This document shows positions 10,570-19,005 of a stretch of DNA of 64,000 nucleotides, in pieces; position 1 is the first letter of the stretch, and each line of letters starts with the position of its first letter. The stretch spans positions 558,001-622,000 of the forward strand of contig CANLLF010000004.1 in the NCBI GenBank assembly GCA_947491935.1, given 5' to 3'. Source of the DNA: an uncultured Roseicyclus sp. Lineage in GTDB: Bacteria; Pseudomonadota; Alphaproteobacteria; Rhodobacterales; Rhodobacteraceae. A model generated the notes under the pieces. It saw nothing but the letters and a program-made list of their open reading frames with translations, did not search any database and had not been told where the DNA came from. The position numbers were made by a program, and so were the translations under genes.

Positions 10570-10593
10570 GTTCACATAGCGAACGATTGTGCG
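10570..10593. promoter_or_regulatory. Candidate IclR operator, site A
   Basis: GTTCACATAGCGAACG (10570–10585), followed by TTGTGCG (10587–10593). It sits in the 195-nt gap between the divergent binding-protein operon and the IclR gene. It matches the motif repeated at five other intergenic sites up to 27 kb, with three differences from the consensus. Control of both directions, including autoregulation of the IclR gene, is inferred. Confidence 0.6.
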
Positions 10594-10739
10594 ATAATTC
10601 ACCCTTCGCTTGAGTTGTGCAAGTATTATTACGAAATCTGCGGATGTAGCGGCGGCGTGTCCTGTGATAGGAAGATGCAAATCAATAAGTTTCCTTCCCG
10701 GTATCGGGGTGGGGCACCAGGTAAATTCAGGGGGATGCC

Positions 10740-11609
10740 ATGGCGAAGCCGCCCGGCACCGCAAACCGCGAAACACCATCAAAGGGCGGTAGCCGCACCG
10801 GTTTGATGACGGCGGCCCCGGATGATATCGACGAGAGCGCTGGCGACACTGCCAATTCGCGAGACTACGTCAGCTCGCTTGCGCGGGGTCTGGACGTGTT
10901 GCGGGCCTTCAATCGCACGCGGCGCAAGATGACCCTGTCGGAGGTGGCCGCGGAGACCGGCAATACCCGGGCCGGCGCGCGCCGGATCCTGTTGACGCTT
11001 GTGCGCGAGGGCTACGCCGTCGCGGATGGCCGCCTGTTCGACCTGACGCCGAAGGTGCTGGAGCTTGGGTTCTCGGTTCTGTCCTCCAAAGGTACCTGGG
11101 ATATTGCGCGTCCGTTCATCGAGCATCTGTCGGAAGAGATCCGCGAAAGCGTATCGGCCGCCGTGCTGGACGAATACAGTGTCGTCTATGTCAGCGGCAC
11201 GCAGTTCCACCGCGTCATCAGCGTGGGTATCACGGTTGGGCGCCGGTTCCCCGCCCATTGCACCGCGACTGGCCGGGTGCTTCTGGCGGCCCTGCCCGAC
11301 GCGCAATGGCCGAACATGCTTGCCTCCATCCAGTTGACGCGCATGAACGAGCGTACGGTGACCGACCGCGATGAGTTTCGGGCGATCCTGGAAGACGTGC
11401 GGGCCAAGGGATGGTCGCTGGTCAATCAGGAATTGGAGATTGGCCTGATGTCGATCGCGGTGCCGGTTGCGCTGTCGTCTGGGGCGATCATCGGTGCCGT
11501 CAATGTCGGCATCCCGACCCTACGTATGACGCCGGAGGGTATGGTTGAGGAGATCCTGCCCAAACTCCAGACCACGGTCGAAAACATCACGCAGGCGCTG
11601 AAGCGCTAA
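10740..11609 (+). CDS. IclR-family transcriptional regulator (PcaR/PcaU/PobR subgroup)
   Basis: A 289-residue regulator with an N-terminal winged helix–turn–helix (about 38–100, containing YVSSLARGLDVLRAF and LSEVAAETGNTRAGARRILL) and a C-terminal effector-binding domain (about 115–285). SLARGL, TRA.ARR.LLTL and LTPKVLELG match the β-ketoadipate-regulator subgroup of IclR proteins. That subgroup is known to bind sites with GTTCG-N5-CGCAC spacing, and the repeated motif in this window has the same form. The ATG at 10740 is preceded by AGGGGG. The gene is transcribed away from the transporter operon and ends 4 nt inside the convergent oxidoreductase gene. The effector is unknown. Confidence 0.9.
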   Translation: MAKPPGTANRETPSKGGSRTGLMTAAPDDIDESAGDTANSRDYVSSLARGLDVLRAFNRTRRKMTLSEVAAETGNTRAGARRILLTLVREGYAVADGRLFDLTPKVLELGFSVLSSKGTWDIARPFIEHLSEEIRESVSAAVLDEYSVVYVSGTQFHRVISVGITVGRRFPAHCTATGRVLLAALPDAQWPNMLASIQLTRMNERTVTDRDEFRAILEDVRAKGWSLVNQELEIGLMSIAVPVALSSGAIIGAVNVGIPTLRMTPEGMVEEILPKLQTTVENITQALKR

Positions 11610-12733
11610 ACCGCGAAGCGGACGGGGGAGAATCGCTCGGAGTCAAACCCGGTCTGAGCGCCAAGAGCGATTGATGCGGCCATCTGCCCGACCATCGGCC
11701 CCAGCGTGTAGCCCGCATCCCCCGGGATCGCCATGACGATGCGCTCTGCGCCGGGCAAAGCCCCTATGACGGAGGCGCCGTCGATGGTGGTGTTCATCCC
11801 GGCCCAAGTCCGGATCACCTTCAGGCCCGAGATAGCGGGCGCAAGCTTTGCTGCCAGCGCCACGTTGCCGAGAAGCGACGCGGGCCGGACCAGCGGCGGC
11901 TGGGTCTGGCCACGATAGGTCGCGGGCCAACCGCCCCCGATCACGATCTGGCCGGATCCGAATTGCTTCAATGTGATGGACCGTTCCGCATGCTGAACGA
12001 GGTGATTGATCGACGGCGCCCCCGGCTCCGTGATGTTCATATGCAGTGGCTCGGCCCGGGTGGGAATGCTCACGCCGAACCCGTCTGCCAAACGGCCTGC
12101 CCCCCAGGCCGCCGCAACGATGACCTGATCGGCCTGCAGCGGTCCCTCTGCCGTGGTTGCTTCCACGCCGCGCGCCGTCAAGGCCAAGCCGTCGACCTTC
12201 CCGGTGATCCGCGCGACTCCGGCAGCTTCGGCCCGGCCGCGCAACAGGCGGTTGGCAAGAAGGGGGTTCAGCTTTCCCTCGTCGCGGCATAATTCAGCCC
12301 CGATGATGTTGGGCCCAAGCCAAGGCGCGATCTGGTCAAGCGCGGTGCGGTCGAGGACCTCAACGGAGAGGCCCTGCGCGGCCTCGCGGTCCGCCTTGTG
12401 TTCAAGAAACGCCAGCTGGTCCGGGGTTTCGGCCAGCATCAAGCCGCCGTTGCGAACCAATTCCACGCCCCCAAGCACCGCGTCCAGCCGCACCCATTCC
12501 TCCGCCGCGGCCCGGTAGAACGGCAACGACGCTTCCACATTGGGCACCTGATCGGGGTAAAGCCGCATGAAGCGGCTTTGCATCTGCACATGCAGCGACC
12601 CCGCATTCGCGTCGGACCCGGCATTCACGCCCGCATCGATCAATGTCACCGAAGCGCCCGCATCCGCCAAGGTGATCGCGGCGAGCGTTCCGGTCACCCC
12701 GCCCCCGATCACGAGCACATCAGCCCTCGCCAT
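11606..12733 (-). CDS. FAD-dependent oxidoreductase (DAO family), small flavoprotein subunit copy 1
   Basis: A 375-residue D-amino-acid-oxidase-fold flavoprotein. The FAD motif VIGGGVTG lies at 7–14, and SDANAGSLHVQMQ follows near 40. ATG at 12733 is chosen over TTG at 12736 because GAGG lies 7 nt upstream. It overlaps the [2Fe-2S]/FAD gene by 14 nt, so the two probably form one enzyme, as in opine oxidase, HcnBC or heteromeric hydroxyproline dehydrogenase. It would oxidise an amine or imino acid and pass electrons on rather than make peroxide. A paralogue with matching segments (NAGSLH, IGGGWP) lies at 19989–21125. Confidence 0.85.
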   Translation of the reverse strand: MARADVLVIGGGVTGTLAAITLADAGASVTLIDAGVNAGSDANAGSLHVQMQSRFMRLYPDQVPNVEASLPFYRAAAEEWVRLDAVLGGVELVRNGGLMLAETPDQLAFLEHKADREAAQGLSVEVLDRTALDQIAPWLGPNIIGAELCRDEGKLNPLLANRLLRGRAEAAGVARITGKVDGLALTARGVEATTAEGPLQADQVIVAAAWGAGRLADGFGVSIPTRAEPLHMNITEPGAPSINHLVQHAERSITLKQFGSGQIVIGGGWPATYRGQTQPPLVRPASLLGNVALAAKLAPAISGLKVIRTWAGMNTTIDGASVIGALPGAERIVMAIPGDAGYTLGPMVGQMAASIALGAQTGFDSERFSPVRFAV

Positions 12734-14384
12734 CAAGCGCCTCTTCCGCCGCGAGGATGCAGGAGATCGCCACCGGCTTGATAGGCACGCGGGGCGCGAA
12801 GAAGCTGAGATCCTCGATGGGTTTGCCGGTGGCCTCTGCCACCATCCGGGCGGCCACCGGCCCGCAATAGCGCCCTTGGCACCGCCCCATGCCGACGCGG
12901 GTGGACCGCTTCAACGTGCCCGCATGGCCGGGTCTGCCCTCCAGACCGCCGCGCAGGTCGCCGATGGTCAGTTCCTCACACCGGCAGACAAGTGTGTCGT
13001 CCGGCATCGTCGCGGCGTTCCTTGGGGCAATGTCATAGAGTGCCCAGAGGCAGGATTGAAACCGGCGATGGCGGGCAAGGGCGCGGCGTGCTGCAAACAG
13101 GTCATAAGCATCGCCATGGCCTGTTGCAGTTGCGGCATGGGCGCCGGCGATGATCCCTTCTTGGCGCGCCGCGGGGGCACCGCCGAGGCCTTTGCAATCC
13201 CCAACAGCGTAAAGCCCCGACACATTGGTGTGCATCGTATCGTCGGTGTGGCAGCGCAGGGTGCCCATCTCCGGATCATAACGCATCTCCGCCCCAAGAA
13301 GGCGCAGGATCTCGTTTTGCGGCTCGAACCCGGAATTCATGCACAGGGCGTCCACGCCGATGGTGTCCTCGACCCCCGCCGCGCTGCGGAACGTGGCAAG
13401 AAGCTCCGATCCACTTTGCGTCACGCCCACCAGCTCGCAGGCATTGCGCATATCGATCCCGCGGCGGCGCAGGGCCAATTCCATCGTCACGCCTTTGGCC
13501 GTCTGGCTCGCGCCGGCGGCGCCCATCTTCAGCGATGCGAAGGGCCGCTTCAAAGGATGCGGAGCCCGTTCCGCAAGGCGCACGATATCGGCCCCGCCCC
13601 GCGCCAGCTCCAGCGCGACCTGGAGGTTGAGCGGCCCCGACCCGCAGACAGCAATCCGTTTGCCTGGCAAGGTACCGTAGCTGCGCCAAAGGGTCTGCGC
13701 CGCGCCGGTTGTCATCACGCCGGGAAGTGTCCAGCCGGGGACCATCACGGGGCGTTCATAGGCGCCGGTGGCCACGATTGCCGTCTTGGGCCGTGCGACG
13801 ATGGCCGTGTCGCCCTGCTGTGCGAGGAAGAGGAGGGGGTCGAAGGCGCCCCACAGCTCAACGCCAGAAAGGATCTCGGCCCCTGAGGCGCGCGCTGCGG
13901 CGAGCAGCTCCGCCCCTTCCTGCTGTTGAGCATCCAATATGGAGCCGTCGGCAGATTGTTTGTAGTATTGCCCGCCCGCAACTTTGCGCTCGTCCAGAAC
14001 CACCACGTCTGCCCCGGCCCGGGCGGCAGTGATGGCAGCCGACAATCCGCCCGCCCCGCCGCCGATCACCAATACGTCGGGTGAGAGATGCTTCGATGCA
14101 GATGACTCGACATGCGCCCCGGAGAATTCCGGGAATGGGGCCTGCTTGGCGACGACCATGCCATTGCGCACGGGCGACATGCAGGCCCGCAGATTTGGCA
14201 TGCCATCGACGCTGACAAGGCATTCCTGACAAACACCCATGCCGCAAAACATGCCGCGATCGGCAGATTTGGCGGTTTCCCGAAATGCGCGGTGGCCTGC
14301 CTCGGTCAGGGCGGCGGCAAGGCTCTGCCCTTCGCGCGCGGTGATCTTGTGCCCGTCGAAGGTGAAGGTGATCTCAGTCATCAT
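12720..14384 (-). CDS. [2Fe-2S]/FAD/NAD-binding dehydrogenase large subunit (HcnAB/OoxA-like fusion)
   Basis: A 554-residue multidomain protein. Residues 1–90 form a ferredoxin-like domain with Cys47, Cys52, Cys55 and Cys68 (CGMGVCQEC...C). A pyridine-nucleotide-disulphide-oxidoreductase domain follows, with FAD motif IGGGAGG near 107–113 and a second dinucleotide motif CGSGPLNLQ. A C-terminal BFD-like [2Fe-2S] domain has VCRCEE and later GRCQGRYC. This fuses what are separate γ and α subunits in some heteromeric hydroxyproline dehydrogenases or in HcnA+HcnB. It overlaps the upstream dehydrogenase gene by 11 nt and the DAO gene by 14 nt, so all three are one operon. The substrate is probably a secondary amine or imino acid. 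Confidence 0.85.
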   Translation of the reverse strand: MMTEITFTFDGHKITAREGQSLAAALTEAGHRAFRETAKSADRGMFCGMGVCQECLVSVDGMPNLRACMSPVRNGMVVAKQAPFPEFSGAHVESSASKHLSPDVLVIGGGAGGLSAAITAARAGADVVVLDERKVAGGQYYKQSADGSILDAQQQEGAELLAAARASGAEILSGVELWGAFDPLLFLAQQGDTAIVARPKTAIVATGAYERPVMVPGWTLPGVMTTGAAQTLWRSYGTLPGKRIAVCGSGPLNLQVALELARGGADIVRLAERAPHPLKRPFASLKMGAAGASQTAKGVTMELALRRRGIDMRNACELVGVTQSGSELLATFRSAAGVEDTIGVDALCMNSGFEPQNEILRLLGAEMRYDPEMGTLRCHTDDTMHTNVSGLYAVGDCKGLGGAPAARQEGIIAGAHAATATGHGDAYDLFAARRALARHRRFQSCLWALYDIAPRNAATMPDDTLVCRCEELTIGDLRGGLEGRPGHAGTLKRSTRVGMGRCQGRYCGPVAARMVAEATGKPIEDLSFFAPRVPIKPVAISCILAAEEALDGEG

Positions 14385-15339
14385 CCGCCTGCGTCATCAA
14401 CCCGTCCCGCGCAGCCACAAGCCGGGCAACGGCCTCCGCGCGCCACGCAACGCGTTTCGGTATGTCCGCCTCGGCCAGGATCTCCCGCCGCGCGGCGGTG
14501 ACCTGCGCCACCAATTCGTCGCTCCAATCGACGTGTTCGCCGCGTCCCTCGCCGATCTGTTTGTAGGCGGGGCCCATCCGGGCGGCATGGGCCGCAATCC
14601 CGCCGGGCGTATTGAGTTCCGCGGTTTCAAACGGGCCGGACAGCGCCCATCGAGGCCCAAGGCCCATGCGCATTACAGCATCAATACCCGCCACATCCGT
14701 GATACCCTCATCCACAAGCCGATAGGCCTCGCGCAGAACCGCGCTTTGCAACCGGTTCAGAACGAAGCCTTCGATTTCCTGCCCCAGCACGATGGCGGCG
14801 AACCCGGCGGCTCCGAACAGAGCTTGCGCCTTGGCAGAAAAGTTCGCGTCTGTGCCGGGTGCGGGCACCAATTCGATCACTCGCAAGACCGAGGGGGGGT
14901 TCACTGGATGAGCCACAAGGCAGCGGCATTGCTGGGCCACGTCCGGCACGATCCGGGACATCGGGATGGCCGAGGATGCGGTAGCGAGTATGGTCTCCGG
15001 CTCGGCTTCCTCCAGAAGTCGCGAGAAGATATCTTGCTTGATCGCCAGATCTTCCGGCCCGCATTCCAGAACCATCACGGCATCCGCCAGATCATTGGTT
15101 GCCTGCGCGGCCACATCTACCCTGCCACGCGCCGTACCTGAGAGGCCTGCGGTCGCGATCACCTGATGTTGATGGGCCAAAGCGCCGGGCACCGAGGCCC
15201 GCCTATCAGCGTCGGGATCAACAAGCGTAACCTGCGCGCCCGCCTCGCAAAACGTCGCCGCGAAGGCCACGCCAATCGAGCCCGCCCCAAGGATGACGAT
15301 CCGCACGCGATTAACGGGAGGTAGCGGTTTTTCTTGCAT
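14374..15339 (-). CDS. 3-hydroxyacyl-CoA dehydrogenase-family NAD-dependent dehydrogenase
   Basis: A 321-residue Rossmann-type dehydrogenase. The NAD motif ILGAGSIG is at about 16–23, the HPVNPP active-site segment sits mid-protein, and the C-terminal helical domain follows. Relatives of this length without a thiolase or hydratase partner include L-carnitine dehydrogenase, L-gulonate 3-dehydrogenase (λ-crystallin) and hydroxybutyryl-CoA dehydrogenase; a free hydroxy acid is the likelier substrate. ATG at 15339 is preferred to TTG at 15375. No clear Shine–Dalgarno lies before it and the operator at 15342–15366 touches it, so a leaderless mRNA is possible. It is the first gene of a three-gene operon. 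Confidence 0.8.
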   Translation of the reverse strand: MQEKPLPPVNRVRIVILGAGSIGVAFAATFCEAGAQVTLVDPDADRRASVPGALAHQHQVIATAGLSGTARGRVDVAAQATNDLADAVMVLECGPEDLAIKQDIFSRLLEEAEPETILATASSAIPMSRIVPDVAQQCRCLVAHPVNPPSVLRVIELVPAPGTDANFSAKAQALFGAAGFAAIVLGQEIEGFVLNRLQSAVLREAYRLVDEGITDVAGIDAVMRMGLGPRWALSGPFETAELNTPGGIAAHAARMGPAYKQIGEGRGEHVDWSDELVAQVTAARREILAEADIPKRVAWRAEAVARLVAARDGLMTQADDD

Positions 15340-15341
15340 GT

Positions 15342-15366
15342 GTTCACATAACGCACAACTGTGCGG
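15342..15366. promoter_or_regulatory. Candidate IclR operator, site B
   Basis: GTTCACATAACGCACA (15342–15357) runs into a perfect inverted repeat CGCACA-AC-TGTGCG (15352–15365). It lies between the divergent dehydrogenase gene (start 15339) and the SDR gene (start 15410), so it can control both. It is one of the best matches to the shared motif. Confidence 0.65.
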
Positions 15367-15409
15367 CCCTAGCAATCGGTAAAGTAAACCCTAGGCGGAG
15401 GGCTGGACG

Positions 15410-16168
15410 ATGACAAAGGATGTCTCACTGAGCGGACGGGTCGCCGTTGTTACGGGGGCCGCGCGGGGCCTTGGCCGCGCCATTGCCAATCGCCTGGCTG
15501 CGGGCGGCGCGACGATCATCGCGGTGGATCGCCCGGCTGCGCTGAGTGATGCACCGGCGGGCTGGCAGGTGGCAGAAATCGATTTGGCGGACGATACCAC
15601 CGACAAGGCCCTGGCGGATTTGGCTCGGACACTGGGGGTCGTGGATATCGTCGTGGCGAATGCCGGTGTGGTGCCGCCATGGCGCGGCATGGACGCGTTG
15701 GACCGGGCGGAATGGGACCGGGTGATGCGCATCAACACGTGGGGTGTCGCGGCGACAATCGGGGCCTTCGCGGAGGCCTTGGAGCAATCCGGGCACGGGT
15801 CCGTTGTGGCCATGGCATCGATCAACGGCTACCGCGCGCATCCCAAGCAGGTCCTCTACACGGCTTCAAAACACGCGGTGATCGGCATCGTGCGCGCCGC
15901 CGCGCTGGACCTCGGGCCGCGCCATATTCGCGTCAACGGCCTGGCCCCCGGCCCGATTGCAACCGACGCCCTGCTGTCGCGTCTTGAGACGCGCCACGCC
16001 CAGGGTGAGCCGCAGCCGGTTGTCGCCCTTCAGGAACTGGCCAACGGATCGGCGCTGGGCCGGCTTGCCACGCCAGAAGACGTCGCCAACGCAGCGCATT
16101 TTCTTGCATCCGATGCCTCGGCAGGGATGACGGGAACGATCTTGCCGGTCGAGGCTGGCCTCACCTAG
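15410..16168 (+). CDS. Short-chain dehydrogenase/reductase
   Basis: A 252-residue classical SDR with VTGAARGLG (15–23), VANAG and the active-site YTASK. It is an NAD(P)-dependent cytoplasmic oxidoreductase of unknown substrate. ATG at 15410 is supported by GGAGGG just upstream. The promoter region contains operator site B. Its stop lies 1 nt from the stop of the convergent TIM-barrel gene, with no terminator between. Confidence 0.85.
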   Translation: MTKDVSLSGRVAVVTGAARGLGRAIANRLAAGGATIIAVDRPAALSDAPAGWQVAEIDLADDTTDKALADLARTLGVVDIVVANAGVVPPWRGMDALDRAEWDRVMRINTWGVAATIGAFAEALEQSGHGSVVAMASINGYRAHPKQVLYTASKHAVIGIVRAAALDLGPRHIRVNGLAPGPIATDALLSRLETRHAQGEPQPVVALQELANGSALGRLATPEDVANAAHFLASDASAGMTGTILPVEAGLT

Positions 16169-16169
16169 G

Positions 16170-17009
16170 TCAGCCGCGTCCCTTCCAGCCATTGGCAGCG
16201 AGGATGTCGTGGCTCGCCTTTATATCCCCGTCCGGGTCCGCGCCGGGGGCCAGGGCGTCGGTGATGATCTCCAGCACCGTCACACCATCATAACCGATGT
16301 CCTGCAAAGCCTGCGCGGACGGCTCGGGATCGACGATGCCGGTGCCAAGACGCTCGTGTTTGAAATCGTCATAGCCTGAATCCGAGATATGCACGTTCTT
16401 CACCAGATCGCCCAACATGCGGATGGCCTCGGCCGGGTCCTCCTTGATGAAGGCGCTGTTGCAGACATCGAAATTCACGCCGACCTCCGGCCCGATCAGG
16501 GCCGCGGTATCGGCGATGTCCTTGGCGGTCGGCAGATATGTGAACGGCACGTTTTCCAGCAGGAGCTGCACGCCGGTTCCCTTGGAATAGGCCAGAAGCT
16601 CCTGCATGCCTTCGACAAACCAGTTGAGCATCCAGTCATGGGGTGGGTTGATCAGGCTGTTCACCGGACCCGGGATCGCCACGACATAGGGGCATTCCCA
16701 TTCCGCGGACAGATCAATCGCCTCCTTGTAGCGGTCGAGCGTGTAGGCCCGCATCAGGCGGTCGACGCCGTTGGGGTTGTTGTCGAGCAGCGGATAGCAA
16801 AAGCTGCTGATCCGGCCGCCTTCCCCGTTCAGCCAGGCCTTATACTCGCGACGGTCCTTCACCGTAAGCTCCCGCGGCCAGCAATGGGGCGGGAAAATCA
16901 TCATCTCATATGTGTCAAACCCCAAAGTTTTCAGATGCTTCAGCGCATCAATGCCGCTGTGCGAATAGAGGAAGGGAAAGGTGCTGGCAGCGACGTCAAG
17001 TTGGGGCAT
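16170..17009 (-). CDS. Sugar phosphate isomerase/epimerase-like TIM-barrel protein
   Basis: A 279-residue xylose-isomerase-like TIM barrel. Likely metal and substrate positions sit at the ends of barrel strands: Glu in LLENVP, Asp in NFDVCNS, His in VHISDS and Glu in VLEIITD. Such proteins isomerise or epimerise sugars or keto acids, or dehydrate inositol derivatives, with a divalent metal. It stands alone on its strand, with operator site C upstream. A role in reshaping the carbon skeleton of the cluster's substrate is inferred only. Confidence 0.8.
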   Translation of the reverse strand: MPQLDVAASTFPFLYSHSGIDALKHLKTLGFDTYEMMIFPPHCWPRELTVKDRREYKAWLNGEGGRISSFCYPLLDNNPNGVDRLMRAYTLDRYKEAIDLSAEWECPYVVAIPGPVNSLINPPHDWMLNWFVEGMQELLAYSKGTGVQLLLENVPFTYLPTAKDIADTAALIGPEVGVNFDVCNSAFIKEDPAEAIRMLGDLVKNVHISDSGYDDFKHERLGTGIVDPEPSAQALQDIGYDGVTVLEIITDALAPGADPDGDIKASHDILAANGWKGRG

Positions 17010-17045
17010 TGTGGGGCTTTCTGCTTGTCAGGGTTACAGGGCCGT

Positions 17046-17069
17046 GTTCAGATAACGCACAAACGTTAC
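17046..17069. promoter_or_regulatory. Candidate IclR operator, site C
   Basis: GTTCAGATAACGCACA (17046–17061), one base off the consensus. It lies in the 128-nt gap between the divergent TIM-barrel (start 17009) and Old Yellow Enzyme (start 17138) genes. Confidence 0.6.
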
Positions 17070-17137
17070 CATACCGCACGCACTATACCGGCAGGGCAAC
17101 GCGGATCAATCGCATTCTCGGAAGGTGTTTTCCGCCC

Positions 17138-18238
17138 ATGACCAGCCAGTTGTTTTCCGAATTCGATCTGGGGGGGCTGCCCCTGCCCAATCGGATCGTG
17201 GTGTCACCAATGTGCCAATACGCGGCGCGTGATGGCGTGCCGGGGCCATGGCACCATGCACATCTGGGGCAGTTCGCGATGTCCGGTCCCGGCCTGATCT
17301 TCGTGGAGGCGACGGGGGTGGAGCCCGAGGGGCGGATCACCCCCGGATGCACTGGGCTCTACGACGACGGGACAGAGGCGGCGTTTGCCGAGATCGTCGG
17401 GTTCATAAAATCGATTGGAGACAGCCGCGTTGGCATTCAGCTGAGCCATTCGGGCCGCAAGGGCAGCACGGTTGCGCCGTGGGAGGGTGGTGGGTTGATC
17501 GAAGGCGACGGCGCATGGATCACCGATGCGCCGTCCGCCGTGGAATACCTGCCCGGCTGGCCTAAGCCGCGGGCGATGGACGATGCGGCGCTGACGCGGG
17601 TGAAGGACGCTTTTGCGGACAGCGCCCGCCGGGCGGCCCGTGCAGGCTTTGATCTGGTGGAAGTGCATGCCGCCCACGGATATCTGCTGCATCAATTCCT
17701 ATCGCCCATCACCAACACTCGGACGGACCAATACGGCGGATCACTTGAAAATCGCATGCGATATCCATTGGAGATTTTCGCCGCTGTGCGGGAAGCGTTC
17801 CCGGCGGATCGTCCGGTGATGCTGCGCCTGTCGGCAACCGACTGGATCGAGGGCGGCTGGGATATGGACAGCTCTGTGACGTTTGCGGCGGCGTTGAAGG
17901 ATCTCGGCTGTGCTGCTGTGGACGTCACATCGGGCGGGCTGGACCAACGACAGGTGATCACCACCGGGCCGGGTTATCAGGTGGGCTTTGCCGAGACGAT
18001 CCGGCGTGAGACAGGCCTGCCGGTCATGGCCGTCGGGCAGATCACCGATCCGGTTCAGGCCGAAACCATCATCGCCACCGGACAGGCCGATCTGGTCGCC
18101 CTGGCGCGGGGCATGTTGTGGGACCCGCGCTGGACCTGGAAGGCGGCGCTAGCCTTGGGCGCAGAAATCTCGCTGCCCGCGCCTTATGCGCGCTGCAACC
18201 CGGCGCTGGCCGCCAAACCCTTCGTCACGAGGAGCTGA
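17138..18238 (+). CDS. NADH:flavin oxidoreductase, Old Yellow Enzyme family (YqjM-like)
   Basis: A 366-residue FMN-dependent ene-reductase-type TIM barrel. SPMCQYAARDG near the N-terminus holds the Cys that tunes the flavin in YqjM-type enzymes. HSGRKGS, the substrate-binding HAAHGYLLHQFLSP and RTDQYGGSLENR segments and the C-terminal phosphate-binding LARGML are also present. It would reduce an activated C=C bond, or act as a dehydrogenase. ATG at 17138 follows an upstream GGAAGG. It is followed 3 nt later by an SDR gene, so the two form an operon under operator site C. Confidence 0.88.
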   Translation: MTSQLFSEFDLGGLPLPNRIVVSPMCQYAARDGVPGPWHHAHLGQFAMSGPGLIFVEATGVEPEGRITPGCTGLYDDGTEAAFAEIVGFIKSIGDSRVGIQLSHSGRKGSTVAPWEGGGLIEGDGAWITDAPSAVEYLPGWPKPRAMDDAALTRVKDAFADSARRAARAGFDLVEVHAAHGYLLHQFLSPITNTRTDQYGGSLENRMRYPLEIFAAVREAFPADRPVMLRLSATDWIEGGWDMDSSVTFAAALKDLGCAAVDVTSGGLDQRQVITTGPGYQVGFAETIRRETGLPVMAVGQITDPVQAETIIATGQADLVALARGMLWDPRWTWKAALALGAEISLPAPYARCNPALAAKPFVTRS

Positions 18239-18241
18239 GCC

Positions 18242-19003
18242 ATGGGTGAACTGACCGGAAAGACCGTCATTGTCACTGGCGCCTCCAAGGGGATCGGTGC
18301 GGCGACGGCCACGGCAATGGTGGCCGCCGGGGCCAATGTAATCGCGCATTATGGCGGCGACAGGGCCGGCGCAGAGGCTGCGACGGGCGGCCACGCGCAT
18401 CTGATTCAGGCTGATTTTCGCGATATGGCCGCGGTCGATGCCTTTTGGAGGGAGGCGGCAGAATTCGCCAGCGGTCAGATCGATGTGCTTGTGAACAATG
18501 CCGGGATCATGCGGCAAACCGGCGGCATAGAAGATCCTGTAGAAGAATGGGATAGGGTCTGGACCGAGGCCATGGCCGTCAACGTCACCGCCCCGGCACG
18601 CTTGTTGCGCCATGCCGTCCGGTCCTGGTTGGAGGCCGAGGTGCATGGTGCGATCATCGGGATCGGATCGTGGGTGTCGACCCGTGGCACAGCCAATCCC
18701 GGCGCGATTGCCTATGCCGCCTCAAAGGCCGCGATCTCAGCCGCCACGAAGACCGTCGCGCGTAACTACGCCGCTCAGGGTATCCTGGCCTACGTCATTG
18801 CGCCGGGCGTAGTGCGCACGCAGATGTCGGTTGATAGCGCAGCCAAAACTGGCGGTGAGGCCGCCGTGACCGCGACCTTGCCCATGGCCGAATGGGTGCC
18901 GCCATCCGATATTGCCGAAACCGCTGTGTTTCTGGCCAGTGGCCGGGCCCGCCACCTGACTGGCGCGACCATAGACCTGAACGGCGCGGCCTATATCAGA
19001 TGA
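18242..19003 (+). CDS. Short-chain dehydrogenase/reductase
   Basis: A 253-residue classical SDR. Visible are VTGASKGIG (11–19), NNAGIM, active-site YAASK and the C-terminal DLNGA. It is co-transcribed with the Old Yellow Enzyme gene; together they could reduce an enone or saturate and reduce a keto acid. Its stop is only 2 nt from the stop of the convergent DapA-family gene, with no terminator. Confidence 0.85.
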   Translation: MGELTGKTVIVTGASKGIGAATATAMVAAGANVIAHYGGDRAGAEAATGGHAHLIQADFRDMAAVDAFWREAAEFASGQIDVLVNNAGIMRQTGGIEDPVEEWDRVWTEAMAVNVTAPARLLRHAVRSWLEAEVHGAIIGIGSWVSTRGTANPGAIAYAASKAAISAATKTVARNYAAQGILAYVIAPGVVRTQMSVDSAAKTGGEAAVTATLPMAEWVPPSDIAETAVFLASGRARHLTGATIDLNGAAYIR

Positions 19004-19005
19004 GC

